From NCBI RefSeq assembly GCF_002895435.1, contig NZ_POYJ01000002.1, positions 930,001-994,000 on the forward strand: a stretch of 64,000 nucleotides of DNA, read 5' to 3'. A model generated the notes under the pieces. It made no database searches. It saw only the letters and a program-made list of their open reading frames with translations, and had not been told where the DNA came from. How positions within the stretch are numbered: the stretch's first letter is position 1; every line of letters starts with the position of its first letter. Made by a program: the position numbers and the translations under genes. This document shows, piece by piece, positions 1 through 9,410 of the stretch. The DNA is from Aquimarina sediminis. Its GTDB lineage: Bacteria; Bacteroidota; Bacteroidia; Flavobacteriales; Flavobacteriaceae.

Positions 1-1682
1 TTGTGTACGTTGATAAAATATGATTTGAAAACTTCCCAATCTTTATCTTCTGCACTTTCTTTCTTTAATAGCATCACTAAGCGTTTAAATTCTACTTTAA
101 AAAGATCAGGAGAATTTTTGATTCGCTCTAAATTTTCTTTTAATTCCTGAATAAAGCTATTTTTTTGTACCAAATGCAGGGTCTGAGAAGTCAGCTCTTT
201 CTTCTTATGCTCAATTTCTTGTTTGTAGATTGTCTCTTGTTTTTCTCTTTCGATTTTATTCTTTTTTAGCCGTTGTCTGAAACCAAAGAACAAAAGCCCT
301 GATATTACTATAAAAGAAGCCATTCCTCCGGCATATAAGGCTTTGCGAAGATTACCAATTTCTACTTGTTGGGTTAATGTTTTGATTTCTTCTTTTTGTA
401 GCGCAATTGCAGCTTCTTTTTTTTCTGTTTCATATATGGTGCGTAGTTCTTCTATTTGTTGCGCTTTTTTTATAGAAAAAAGACTGTCACTTATTTTTTG
501 TGATTTGTGTAAATCCTGTAGGGCATTTTTATCTTTATTTAGTTTCTCGAGAATAGTAGATCGTTTTGTATACAGATCTTTTAAATGTGACATTGCCCCA
601 ATTTTTTCGGCAATGTCTACCGCTAAATTAATGTGAGTGAGTGATTTGTTATTGTTTTTTAGGTTTTTATGGACATCGCTTAACCCTTTTCGTGAATTTA
701 TTAAAGCAATTTTTATATCTTCTTTCTGGGCTATTTCTTTGGCTTCTGTAAAATTCATTTTGGCTTTTTTATATTCCTTTTGGTCAATTTGTAATTGCCC
801 CAGATCATTAAGTGAACTAGCTAAAGAAGCCTGTGTTTTGTGCTTTCTTGATAACTCTATTGTTTGTTTTAGATAAGTTTCGGCATCACTAATTCGTCCT
901 AATTTTTTTAAAGTTTTTGCTGCGGAATTCTTTGCGTATGCCAAATAAACCACATCGTTTTCTTTGGTATAAATAGCAATTGCTTCTTCAAAATATTTTA
1001 AAGAATTTTCATAATTCTCTGATGCGTACTCTAAATCCCCTAAAAGCTTTAAAATATCAGCCTTTCTGGTTATATCCTTTATCTCAGTAAATAATTCCAG
1101 GGCTTTTATTGCTTGTATCATTGCCAGTTTATAGCTCCCTTTTTCCACATATATATTGGTAAGACTATTGTATTGGGCTCCTGTAAATTTTGCCTTAGCT
1201 ATATTGTTTTTCTCTTCCTTTTCTATAAGTTGAAGGTTTTCTTGTGTAAGTTTTATTGCACCCTCAAAATCTCCTTTACTTCTTAAGATATCTGCAATTG
1301 AGTGATTTGAAAATAATAAGCCTCGATAAGAACCGATATCATTAAAGGTAGCCTTGGCTTCATTGTAATAATACAAAGCAGAATCTGAGTTGTTTCTATT
1401 GGTATAAAAGTCAGCTAGATGTAATAAACCTTTTCCTATACCTTTTTTATAATTAATTTTTTTAGATATTTCTAGTTCCTCTTCGGCATATCGTTTAGCT
1501 TCTAATGGTTTGGAAAACATCAATTTTTCATGAAGTAGTGTAAGAATAGTTACTCTTGTACTATCTTGATGGGGATAGCTGTTTAAAACATTTTTTAAGC
1601 TATCTACTAATTTCTTGTCTTGGGCAGATAATTCGGGAATGAATAGAATAAAAGTAAGAACTAATAAAACTAAGAATCTCAT
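1..1682 (-). CDS. TPR-repeat, membrane-anchored LuxR-type regulator (C-terminus cut by window edge)
   Basis: Reading leftward from the ATG at 1682, one frame stays open to base 3, giving 560 residues with no stop, so the gene runs out of the window. It begins with a signal peptide (MRFLVLLVLTFILF... ending near SAQD). A long series of tetratricopeptide-like helices follows to about residue 440, then one membrane segment (about 448-468). After that come a basic coiled coil and the stretch WEVFKSYFINVHN. In Flavobacteriaceae this layout and this last motif precede a LuxR-type helix-turn-helix, which would lie beyond base 1. The periplasmic TPRs would sense a ligand or partner and the cytoplasmic end would act on DNA. 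The gene diverges from the cytolysin-like gene at 1990, so regulation of that gene is possible but unproven. A histidine-kinase ending is the main alternative. Confidence 0.75.
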   Translation of the reverse strand, partial: MRFLVLLVLTFILFIPELSAQDKKLVDSLKNVLNSYPHQDSTRVTILTLLHEKLMFSKPLEAKRYAEEELEISKKINYKKGIGKGLLHLADFYTNRNNSDSALYYYNEAKATFNDIGSYRGLLFSNHSIADILRSKGDFEGAIKLTQENLQLIEKEEKNNIAKAKFTGAQYNSLTNIYVEKGSYKLAMIQAIKALELFTEIKDITRKADILKLLGDLEYASENYENSLKYFEEAIAIYTKENDVVYLAYAKNSAAKTLKKLGRISDAETYLKQTIELSRKHKTQASLASSLNDLGQLQIDQKEYKKAKMNFTEAKEIAQKEDIKIALINSRKGLSDVHKNLKNNNKSLTHINLAVDIAEKIGAMSHLKDLYTKRSTILEKLNKDKNALQDLHKSQKISDSLFSIKKAQQIEELRTIYETEKKEAAIALQKEEIKTLTQQVEIGNLRKALYAGGMASFIVISGLLFFGFRQRLKKNKIEREKQETIYKQEIEHKKKELTSQTLHLVQKNSFIQELKENLERIKNSPDLFKVEFKRLVMLLKKESAEDKDWEVFKSYFINVH

Positions 1683-1989
1683 AATATAGAAATGTTTATC
1701 TTCTGTCTAAGATAAACATTAATTACTCAGAAACCTTTCCTTGTCCGTGTTGTAATGAATCGAAGTTTATGATCGAAGTTTGCTTTTTTGCCTCATTTTA
1801 TTTGTGATTTCATGTTAACTAGCTGAAAATAAAAAATTTAATAATGACAGATTGTAAGATGTCTCAATACGTTTTTGTTTTTTGAAGTAGTGATTTTGAC
1901 ATCTGTCCATGCTTTGTCTATACCTTAAATTGGGTGTGAGTCTTGTTTTCATCTAGTTTTGAATTGTTGAATCAGTAAAACAAAAAAAC
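1683..1989. other. Divergent intergenic region
   Basis: This 307-base AT-rich gap separates two divergent genes and must hold both promoters. A TTTG near 1896, followed about 20 bases later by TATACCTT, is a weak match to the Bacteroidota TTG-N17-23-TAnnTTTG promoter facing the cytolysin-like gene. No RNA gene or open frame is visible. Confidence 0.4.
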
Positions 1990-3543
1990 ATGAAAACTTC
2001 AATTTTAAAAATGCCCCAAGCATTCATTTTGATTTTTTTAGTAATGGCTTTAGTGGCATGTAATTCTTGCAGTAAAGACGAGGATGGTGGTGGGCCGGAA
2101 GTTCCGGAAAATCCAGAAGCAAATACGATTAATGACTTTGTGAAAAACCTGGACTATAATCAGGATGAGCTACTGGGTGTAGAGGATACAGGGGGAGAAG
2201 CCCTGTTAAAAACTTCTGGTGATAGTTCTACCGATAGCTCTTATGGAGAGGGGATTAATACAACCTGTGTGCGTGTCGATTATAATTTAAAAGCTAATTT
2301 CGAGGATGTAGCTATCCTTAGACCTACTAATGGTATCGTGTGGCCAGGGGCGTTAGTAAAAGGAAATGGATCAATGCGAGATGGTTTGCCAGAGGCTTTT
2401 ACGTTAGGGAGAGCGCCAATGACATTGCGTTTGGATCTTCCTGGTATTGGAAATCAAGGAAATATAATTGTAGAAGATCCTAGAAATTCAAATGTACAAG
2501 CTAAGATTGATGATGCTCTTGAGTGGTGGAATGCTAATGCGTATCAAGAGGGGTATGTTAATGCTGCTAATTCATCATATAGCGCTTCTACATCGTATTC
2601 TTCGAAACAAATGAGTTTGGAAGTTGGTCTAAATACAGAATGGGCAACTGGAGATGTTTCTGCACAGTTTAACTATGAAAGTACTACAACAAAGAGAATT
2701 GCTATGATGGTTTTTAAACAGGTTTTTTATACCATTACGATGGATACTCCAGATAATCCTGCGTCTGTTTTTGGTGCTACAGTGGGATTGTCAAATATAA
2801 AAGCTGCTTTTAGCTCAGCGGTGCCTCCAGCTTATGTACATTCGGTTAATTACGGAAGGATTATAATGTTTCGAATGGAAACTACGGCAGAAGCTACCGA
2901 AGCTCAGTTAACAGGTGCTTTTAATTATGCAAGTGGGTTAACAAGTGCCTCTGGAACTGTAGAAGCTAAGTATAAAGAAATATTGCAAGAATCTAATATT
3001 ACCACAGTTACTATCGGAGGAAATGCAGCTGTGGCTTCAGAAGCTGTTTCTGCACAGAATTTCGGGGATTTACAAACCATTATTAAAGGAGAAAATGCGG
3101 TGTATAGCAGAGATAATCCTGGGGTGCCTATCGCGTATACGATTAGGTTTTTAAAAGATAATACTTTGGCGAAAATGGGGTATTCTACGGGTTATGTGGC
3201 GCTCAACTGTACTACTGCAGGAAGAGTGCATAATGAAATAAGATTTGTGAATGAGGTAGCGGATAATTTTAGGATAGGGATAGAATATAAAAATAAGCTA
3301 AGTAGTACTGTAACATATGATAATATAGTGTGGAAAAATAATAAGGTTGATGGAGAGACAACTTCTATTATACCTCCTGAAGGTTCTTATGATATTTTCT
3401 ATCATGTAGAAAGAGCAAAGATTGGTGCTGGTTACGAAAGTAAATTAAGAGATAATATTGGAGGATATGTACATGATCATGAAGATTGTTGGGAGTCTTA
3501 TAGAGAACCATGGTTAGAGGTAAAGGTAAGAACTTGCAGATAA
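1990..3543 (+). CDS. Thiol-activated (cholesterol-dependent) cytolysin superfamily lipoprotein
   Basis: The 517-residue protein has a lipoprotein signal peptide with lipobox LVAC (Cys24), followed by SKDEDGGG. Such an acidic stretch is typical of Bacteroidota lipoproteins exported to the cell surface. From about residue 115 it carries cytolysin hallmarks: WPGALVKGN (118-126), TLRLDLPG, KQVFYTITMDTPDNPASVF, and NPGVPIAYTIRFLKDN near 376-391. These match the domain 1-3 core of pore-forming cholesterol-dependent cytolysins. Domain 4 is present but divergent. The Trp-rich undecapeptide (ECTGLAWEWWR) is absent, and the C-terminus is instead Cys- and charge-rich (HEDCWESYREPW, ending TCR). It therefore resembles the cytolysin-like (CDCL) proteins known from Bacteroidota more than Gram-positive toxins. 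A pore-forming role against competitors or other cells is inferred. A strong hairpin terminator follows. Confidence 0.85.
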   Translation: MKTSILKMPQAFILIFLVMALVACNSCSKDEDGGGPEVPENPEANTINDFVKNLDYNQDELLGVEDTGGEALLKTSGDSSTDSSYGEGINTTCVRVDYNLKANFEDVAILRPTNGIVWPGALVKGNGSMRDGLPEAFTLGRAPMTLRLDLPGIGNQGNIIVEDPRNSNVQAKIDDALEWWNANAYQEGYVNAANSSYSASTSYSSKQMSLEVGLNTEWATGDVSAQFNYESTTTKRIAMMVFKQVFYTITMDTPDNPASVFGATVGLSNIKAAFSSAVPPAYVHSVNYGRIIMFRMETTAEATEAQLTGAFNYASGLTSASGTVEAKYKEILQESNITTVTIGGNAAVASEAVSAQNFGDLQTIIKGENAVYSRDNPGVPIAYTIRFLKDNTLAKMGYSTGYVALNCTTAGRVHNEIRFVNEVADNFRIGIEYKNKLSSTVTYDNIVWKNNKVDGETTSIIPPEGSYDIFYHVERAKIGAGYESKLRDNIGGYVHDHEDCWESYREPWLEVKVRTCR

Positions 3544-3557
3544 CTTGAGTTTAATTT

Positions 3558-3603
3558 GGAGCTGACATCTTAAGTTGTGATTCAACAACTTGATGTCGGC
3601 TCC
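3558..3603 (+). terminator. Rho-independent terminator of the cytolysin-like gene
   Basis: GGAGCTGACATC at 3558-3569 pairs with GATGTCGGCTCC at 3592-3603 with one G-T or mismatch position. The stem extends inward through AAGTTGT/ACAACTT, and a T-rich tail follows. It sits between convergent genes and may also stop dnaE transcription. Confidence 0.85.
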
Positions 3604-3617
3604 TGTATTTTTACTTT

Positions 3618-6600
3618 TTAATTCAACTTATAATGTATAGATTCCTCTTCCAGTGCAACGAGTAGTTCTGGAGAAATGTTTACTTTTTGTTTTCGGCTAG
3701 GCATATGTAGCTTTAGTTTTTCTGCCATTTCATAAATCACAAAATTTAAAGTATGATTTCCCGAATGGGTGTCCAGTAGTTCTTTTAAGTGATCAATCCC
3801 AGTGTCCGAAAGTGTGTTTATATCTAGTTGTATCGTAAGTTTTCTGGCATAGGTCTCCATAACGTCATGTAGTAGTTGGAAACTATTAAACTGTATTCTA
3901 GGGTCTCCTTTTTTACCTGTATCACGATTTACCCACCCCTCTTTTATAAAGGCTTTGGCATATACAAATGTGCTTTTTACCAGAAAAGGGCGGTGTTTTA
4001 GATATTCTTCACCAAAAATCCTGAATTCATGAGCTGTGTTATAGTCTTCGATTATAAAAGTTGCCCACCCTTTACCATTTTTAGATGTACGGTGTTCTAC
4101 ATTTGTAATTACACCCCCAAAAGAAATTTCGCGATTAACATTATTTTCCATATCTGCAAAATTTAGCAAGGTGCCATTGCAGAAATATTTTATTTCATAT
4201 TTAAAATCATCGAGTGGATGTCCTGAAAGATAGATTCCAACTACTTCTTTTTCGCGCGCTAATTTTTCCATAGTTCCCCACTCTTCACAAGGAGGGACTA
4301 CAGGTTCTGGTATTTGAACATCACTGGCTTCTCCAAACAAGCTTACTTGAGAAGAGTTTTCGCTTTCCTGAAATTTAGAACCATAACGTACAGCTTTTTC
4401 TAAGAAAGTCACTCCATCTCCTTCTTCATGAAAGTACTGACCTCTATGGGTGTCAGAAAAAGAGTCAAAACCTCCAGCAAGGGCTAAACTCTCAAATGCT
4501 TTTTTGTTAGCCGCACGAAGATCAATACGTTTGGCTAAATCAAAAATAGATCTATATGGAGCTTCTTGTCTGTTTTCAACGATAGTAGCTACAGCACCCG
4601 TTCCTACTCCTTTAATCGCTCCCATTCCAAAACGAACAGCTCCATCTTTATTTACAGAAAACTTACGAAATGATTCATTAACATCGGGACCTAGTACATC
4701 TAATTTCATTCGTTTACATTCTTCCATAAAGAAAGTAACCTGCTTGATGTCATTCATGTTATTGGATAATACAGCCGCCATATATTCTGCAGGATAATGA
4801 GCTTTTAGGTATGCGGTTTGGTAAGCAATCCAAGCATAACAAGTAGAGTGAGACTTGTTAAAGGCATAGGCAGCAAAAGCCTCCCAGTCTTTCCATATTT
4901 TTTCGAGCCTATCTTCGGCATGTCCTTTTTCTGAAGCCTGTTTAATAAATTTAGGTTTCATTTTATCAAGAACGGCCTTTTGCTTTTTACCCATGGCTTT
5001 ACGCAAGACATCAGCTTCACCTTTGGTAAAATTTGCCAGTTTTTGAGAAAGCAACATCACTTGCTCTTGATAAACGGTAATTCCGTAGGTTTCTTTTAAA
5101 TACTCTTCACAAGCTTCGAGATCATATATTATCTCTTCGGTTCCATGTTTTCTATTGATAAAACTAGGGATGTATTCTAATGGTCCTGGTCGATAGAGCG
5201 CATTCATTGCAATAAGATCGGCAAAAACAGTAGGTTTAAGCTCCTTCATGTATTTTTGCATCCCTGGGGATTCGTATTGAAACACCCCTACGGTTTCTCC
5301 ACGTTGGAAAAGAGCGTATGTTTCTTCATCGTCTAGCGGAAAATTTTCAGGATCTAATTCTACTCCGTGTTTTGCTTTTACGATTTTAACGGTGTCTTTG
5401 ATTAGGGTAAGTGTTTTTAACCCTAAGAAATCCATTTTTAGTAGACCAGCATTTTCAACCACGGAGTTGTCAAACTGGGTACAATACATGTCGGAGTCCT
5501 TAGCTAATGCTACAGGAACGAATTTGGTGATATCATCAGGAGTAATGATTACTCCACAAGCATGGATTCCGGTATTTCTTACAGAGCCTTCTAATACTCT
5601 TGCCTGGTTTAGTGTTTCTGCTTCAAGGTCACTACCGTCGGCAATATTAAGTAGCTCATTAACTTTTTCTAATTCATCACTTCTAAATTTTTTCTTCAGG
5701 ACAGCTTCTTCTACGCCAAAAATTTTCCCCAGTTTGGACATGTTGGGGATAAGTTTGGCAATACGATCAGCATCTCCTAAGGGGAGGTCTAATACTCGGG
5801 CAGTATCTCGTATAGAAGATTTTGCTGCCATTGTACCATATGTAATAATCTGTGCAACCTGATTAGCCCCGTATTTCTCAATTACATAGTCCATAACTCG
5901 TCCTCTTCCTTCGTCATCAAAATCAATATCAATATCGGGCATACTTACACGATCGGGATTTAAGAAACGCTCAAAAAGGAGATCGTACTTAATGGGATCA
6001 AGATTAGTAATCCATAAGCAATAGGCTACTGCTGATCCAGCTGCTGATCCACGACCGGGACCTACAGAGACTCCCATATCCCTTGCTGCCCTAATAAAAT
6101 CTTCTACAATAAGGAAGTATCCCGGATACCCTGTTTTTTCAATTACCTGTAGCTCAAAATCAAGTCGCTCGTCAATTTTTGGAGTTATTTCTCCGTATCG
6201 TTTTTTTGCTCCTTCGTAGGTAATATGTCTGAGGTACTTGTTTTCACCACGCTTACCTCCATCAATTTCGTCTTCTTTAGATTGAAACTCTTCAGGGATA
6301 TCAAAAGCAGGTAATAATACATCTCTGGCAAGCACAAAAGGCTCAATTTTATCGACAATTTCCTGAATATTTATAATGGCTTCAGGCAGGTCTTTGAAGA
6401 GATCTTTCATCTCTTCCTGTGATTTAAAATAATATTCCTGGTTAGGTAAACCATAACGATACCCTCTACCTCTACCAATAGGAGTGGCTTGTTTTTCCCC
6501 GTCTTTTACACATAATAGAATGTCATGGGCATTGGCATCTTTTTTTTCGCAGTAATATGTATTATTAGTTGCAACAGTTTTGATGTTATACTTTTTAGCA

Positions 6601-8000
6601 AATTGTATCAATACCTGATTTACCCTATTTTCATCTTCTTGATTATGGCGCATAATCTCGATATACAGATCATCACCAAATTCTTGATGCCACCAGAGTA
6701 GCGCTTGTTCGGCTTGCTTTTCTCCAATATTCAAAACCTTACTAGGGACTTCTCCATACAAGTTTCCTGTAAGAACAATGATATCTTCTTTGTATTTTTT
6801 GATAACTTCTTTGTCAATTCGAGGGACGTAATAAAACCCGTTAACAAATGCGGTAGAAGACATTTTTGCCAGATTGTGGTATCCGTTTTTGTTTTTGGCT
6901 AATAGTACAATTTGGTATCCATTATCTTTTCGGGATTTATCGGTATGATTTTCGCAAACAAAAAATTCACAACCTACAATGGGTTTTATCTCTACACCTT
7001 CGGGTTCTTGACCGTTTTCTATTGCTTCTTCATTTGCTGCTTTTACACTTTTATTGTGATTGGCAACTCCCTGAACAAAATGAAAAGCTCCCATCATGTT
7101 GGCATGATCAGTCATGGCAACCGCATTCATTTTATGCTGTGCCGCTACTTTTACTAAGTCAGGAATGCTTGTTGTTGATTGTAAAACAGAGAATTGGGTG
7201 TGGTTGTGTAAGTGGGCAAAACCAACCTCATCTAGTGCAGCAATATTCTCATCAATCTCTTGCTGGGAGAGGTCAGATCCTCCTTTTTTTGCAAGTGCTT
7301 CTTGTATTTTTTGAGAAGCCTTTTTGAGATTGATATGTTTTAGCCCGATTAATTGAATTGCTTCGGGATTAGCAGTTTTAAAATTTTGGAAATAATCAGG
7401 TTCTACATCAAGTTCCTCTTGTGTGTAGACTTGTTGACGGATTAACTCTAGAAAACATCGTGTAGTGGCTTCTACATCGGCAGTTGCGTTATGTGCTTCT
7501 CCGAATGCAGTATCAAAAAGATGTTGATGTAGTTCTGTAAGTGTAGGAAGTTTAAATTTACCTCCACGACCACCTGGGATTTGACATAATTCTGCGGTGG
7601 TCTCCGTACATGTATCTAAAACGGGGAGTTCCTGTAAATCGTTTTCTAAGCCAAGACGATAGAATTCTGCTCCCATAATATTAACATCAAATCCCACATT
7701 TTGTCCAACGACAAACTTGGTTTTTGATAATGCGATATTAAACTTGTCTAATACCTCTTGTAATGTAATTCCGTCTTGAGCTGCGAGCTCGGTCGAAATA
7801 CCATGAATCTTTTCTGCATCATATGGGATATTAAATCCATCGGGTTTTACCATGTAATCCTGGTGTTCAATACAATTTCCCATAGCATCGTGTAGTTGCC
7901 AGGCAATTTGTATACATCTAGGCCAGTTGTCACTATCACTAATAGGAGCGTCCCATCGTTTTGGTAATCCGGTGGTTTCAGTATCAAAAATCAAGTACAT
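3618..8000 (-). CDS. dnaE: DNA polymerase III alpha subunit with N-terminal proofreading exonuclease
   Basis: This 1460-residue replicative polymerase starts with a DnaQ-like DEDDh 3'-5' exonuclease domain (about 1-200). FDTETTGL supplies the first Asp/Glu, GQNVGFD the next Asp, and HNATADVEAT the His and last Asp. A PHP domain follows from about residue 260 (FAHLHNHTQFS). The family C polymerase core has the PDIDIDFDD catalytic aspartates near 686, with a finger domain and helix-hairpin-helix region beyond. A C-terminal OB fold lies near 1290-1370. Standard DnaE is about 1160 residues, and the extra length is the exonuclease. In PolC the exonuclease is instead inserted inside the PHP domain. 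Proofreading in cis is a reasonable inference. The gene stands alone, and transcription arriving from the upstream lipoprotein gene is blocked by a terminator. Confidence 0.97.
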   Translation of the reverse strand: MYLIFDTETTGLPKRWDAPISDSDNWPRCIQIAWQLHDAMGNCIEHQDYMVKPDGFNIPYDAEKIHGISTELAAQDGITLQEVLDKFNIALSKTKFVVGQNVGFDVNIMGAEFYRLGLENDLQELPVLDTCTETTAELCQIPGGRGGKFKLPTLTELHQHLFDTAFGEAHNATADVEATTRCFLELIRQQVYTQEELDVEPDYFQNFKTANPEAIQLIGLKHINLKKASQKIQEALAKKGGSDLSQQEIDENIAALDEVGFAHLHNHTQFSVLQSTTSIPDLVKVAAQHKMNAVAMTDHANMMGAFHFVQGVANHNKSVKAANEEAIENGQEPEGVEIKPIVGCEFFVCENHTDKSRKDNGYQIVLLAKNKNGYHNLAKMSSTAFVNGFYYVPRIDKEVIKKYKEDIIVLTGNLYGEVPSKVLNIGEKQAEQALLWWHQEFGDDLYIEIMRHNQEDENRVNQVLIQFAKKYNIKTVATNNTYYCEKKDANAHDILLCVKDGEKQATPIGRGRGYRYGLPNQEYYFKSQEEMKDLFKDLPEAIINIQEIVDKIEPFVLARDVLLPAFDIPEEFQSKEDEIDGGKRGENKYLRHITYEGAKKRYGEITPKIDERLDFELQVIEKTGYPGYFLIVEDFIRAARDMGVSVGPGRGSAAGSAVAYCLWITNLDPIKYDLLFERFLNPDRVSMPDIDIDFDDEGRGRVMDYVIEKYGANQVAQIITYGTMAAKSSIRDTARVLDLPLGDADRIAKLIPNMSKLGKIFGVEEAVLKKKFRSDELEKVNELLNIADGSDLEAETLNQARVLEGSVRNTGIHACGVIITPDDITKFVPVALAKDSDMYCTQFDNSVVENAGLLKMDFLGLKTLTLIKDTVKIVKAKHGVELDPENFPLDDEETYALFQRGETVGVFQYESPGMQKYMKELKPTVFADLIAMNALYRPGPLEYIPSFINRKHGTEEIIYDLEACEEYLKETYGITVYQEQVMLLSQKLANFTKGEADVLRKAMGKKQKAVLDKMKPKFIKQASEKGHAEDRLEKIWKDWEAFAAYAFNKSHSTCYAWIAYQTAYLKAHYPAEYMAAVLSNNMNDIKQVTFFMEECKRMKLDVLGPDVNESFRKFSVNKDGAVRFGMGAIKGVGTGAVATIVENRQEAPYRSIFDLAKRIDLRAANKKAFESLALAGGFDSFSDTHRGQYFHEEGDGVTFLEKAVRYGSKFQESENSSQVSLFGEASDVQIPEPVVPPCEEWGTMEKLAREKEVVGIYLSGHPLDDFKYEIKYFCNGTLLNFADMENNVNREISFGGVITNVEHRTSKNGKGWATFIIEDYNTAHEFRIFGEEYLKHRPFLVKSTFVYAKAFIKEGWVNRDTGKKGDPRIQFNSFQLLHDVMETYARKLTIQLDINTLSDTGIDHLKELLDTHSGNHTLNFVIYEMAEKLKLHMPSRKQKVNISPELLVALEEESIHYKLN

Positions 8001-8136
8001 AAAAAGAGGTATTTCAAGAAAATTATCCCTTACAAAGGACTTTCAAAAATAACTAAAATGATACTTCGATTTTCTAAAAGTTATTCAGAATTATTAACGA
8101 TAACCATAATAACATATAAATTGCTATCAAAACATT

Positions 8137-8170
8137 AAAAAAGCGCTTATTTATTTAAATAAGCGCTTTT
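8137..8170 (-). terminator. Rho-independent terminator
   Basis: A 15-bp perfect inverted repeat built on AAAAGCGCTTATTTA, with a near-zero loop, spans 8139-8170. On the minus strand it is followed by a run of T. It terminates the lipoprotein gene that stops at 8226. Confidence 0.85.
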
Positions 8171-8225
8171 CATAAGCTTAGTTGAGTAGGGTAATATCTA
8201 GGGGTAGTTTTGGGGGTTATTTTAT

Positions 8226-9068
8226 TTAATAGCCAAATTCAAAGTAGCCATTTGAGACATTAATACCACTTCTGGTATCAAATTCAAAACTTCCACTAAT
8301 ACATTTGGTTTCAATATTGTGTTCTGCTATAGTTAGTTTTCCTGATAAAGCAGAAGATTTATCATTCTTTAAGGTATAAGAAGCACTATAATTTCCAGAT
8401 CCGCTTAATGAATATTCTCCTGGGGTAGTTGTAGCCATAAATACTATTGCTATCTCTTCGGTTTCATTCATCGCAGTAATAAGGATAGAGGCGTCATCGA
8501 CTCCAAATAATTTGGCTTTATGATTATCTGTAATCATTTCTGTGCCATCAATCATAGCTGTTAGAGAAGCATTGAGTAAGCAGGTGTTTACTACAGGAGG
8601 AACTTCTTCCTCTTCTATAACACCATTTTCTATTGGTAATCTATAGAACCATCCGTTATTAAAATCTGTAGTATTGCCGTTACTGTCCTTAAGGTTTTTA
8701 AAATGAAAATTACCTGAGATTTCATTGTTATAAACCTCTGTAATGGTAACTTCACCTTCAGTTTCTTCTTCTTTGGATGTAAATTCGGTCTGGTTTTTCT
8801 GAAAACTTGCTTTACTAATTGTTTTTTGCGTGATCTTATAGGTTCCTACCTTGGTAGAGGTAGTTGTAAAGCTTATCGATCTATCTGCATCGCTTCCAGA
8901 TATTACTAATGTTCCATCATCATAGATAACAGCCTTTTTGATAGACGATCTAAATAATTCGCCATCAATTTTTGCCTGTAGAGCAGGGTTATTGATTTCG
9001 ATATCAGTAGAACAAGAGATAAAAAACGAACAGATTACTGCTAATAGTAGGGTAGTTTTTTTAATCAT
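8226..9068 (-). CDS. Uncharacterised lipoprotein with two DUF6252-like beta repeats
   Basis: This 280-residue protein has a lipoprotein signal peptide (MIKKTTLLLAVICSFFISC, with the Cys in the lipobox). Two similar halves follow. Each opens with a phrase like LQAKIDGELFR or LTAMIDGTEMI, continues with short beta strands (ISGSDADRSISF; LITAMNETEEIAIVF), has a GTYKIT/GEYSLS strand, and ends in a SGNFHF/SGSFEF strand. The pattern resembles DUF6252 of Flavobacteria, whose function is unknown. The halves are joined by an acidic linker (EEEEVPPV) near residue 150. It is a single-gene unit with its own terminator. A cell-surface or periplasmic location is inferred from the lipobox. Confidence 0.7.
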   Translation of the reverse strand: MIKKTTLLLAVICSFFISCSTDIEINNPALQAKIDGELFRSSIKKAVIYDDGTLVISGSDADRSISFTTTSTKVGTYKITQKTISKASFQKNQTEFTSKEEETEGEVTITEVYNNEISGNFHFKNLKDSNGNTTDFNNGWFYRLPIENGVIEEEEVPPVVNTCLLNASLTAMIDGTEMITDNHKAKLFGVDDASILITAMNETEEIAIVFMATTTPGEYSLSGSGNYSASYTLKNDKSSALSGKLTIAEHNIETKCISGSFEFDTRSGINVSNGYFEFGY

Positions 9069-9410
9069 AGGCTTGGGGCTTTAATATGATTTATTTATGG
9101 GTAAACCATAAACTTACATTTGCGCTAACAAACATATAATGAATATTTTAAGAAAACAATTTTTTCATCGAAAAAAAGCATGTTTTATCGATGAAATACA
9201 CAAATTGATTGTTTTTTGAATAAAAAAGTAGGTGAATTAGTCGGTTTTTGTCTTAGAAAGAATATTTCTGAGGTTGATTTTTTTCTGTATTTACGTAAAT
9301 AGTTATCGTCCAGAGAATAAACTTTTGCGTTATTAATTTAGTTTCACTTAAAAGTGTTACCTTTGCGCCCTTAATTATGAATAGGGTCGTGTACCCAAAA
9401 ATTAATTTTT
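9069..9410. other. Divergent intergenic region upstream of rpsP
   Basis: These 342 bases lie between the lipoprotein gene and rpsP. The right end carries the rpsP promoter described separately. The remainder is AT-rich with poly-A stretches and shows no open frame or RNA gene. Confidence 0.5.
9358..9365 (+). promoter_or_regulatory. -7 promoter element of the rpsP operon
   Basis: TACCTTTG matches the Bacteroidota -7 consensus TAnnTTTG exactly and is followed by GCGCCC. It lies 46 bases before the rpsP ATG. No clear TTG is found at the expected -33 spacing. Confidence 0.6.

Noticed and set aside
343..876. Two plus-strand open frames at the left edge
   Set aside because: They are antisense to the TPR regulator gene, whose frame is open across the whole region and has good family motifs.
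4450..7327. Several plus-strand open frames opposite dnaE
   Set aside because: dnaE has strong family motifs throughout; these frames have no recognised domain or start signal.
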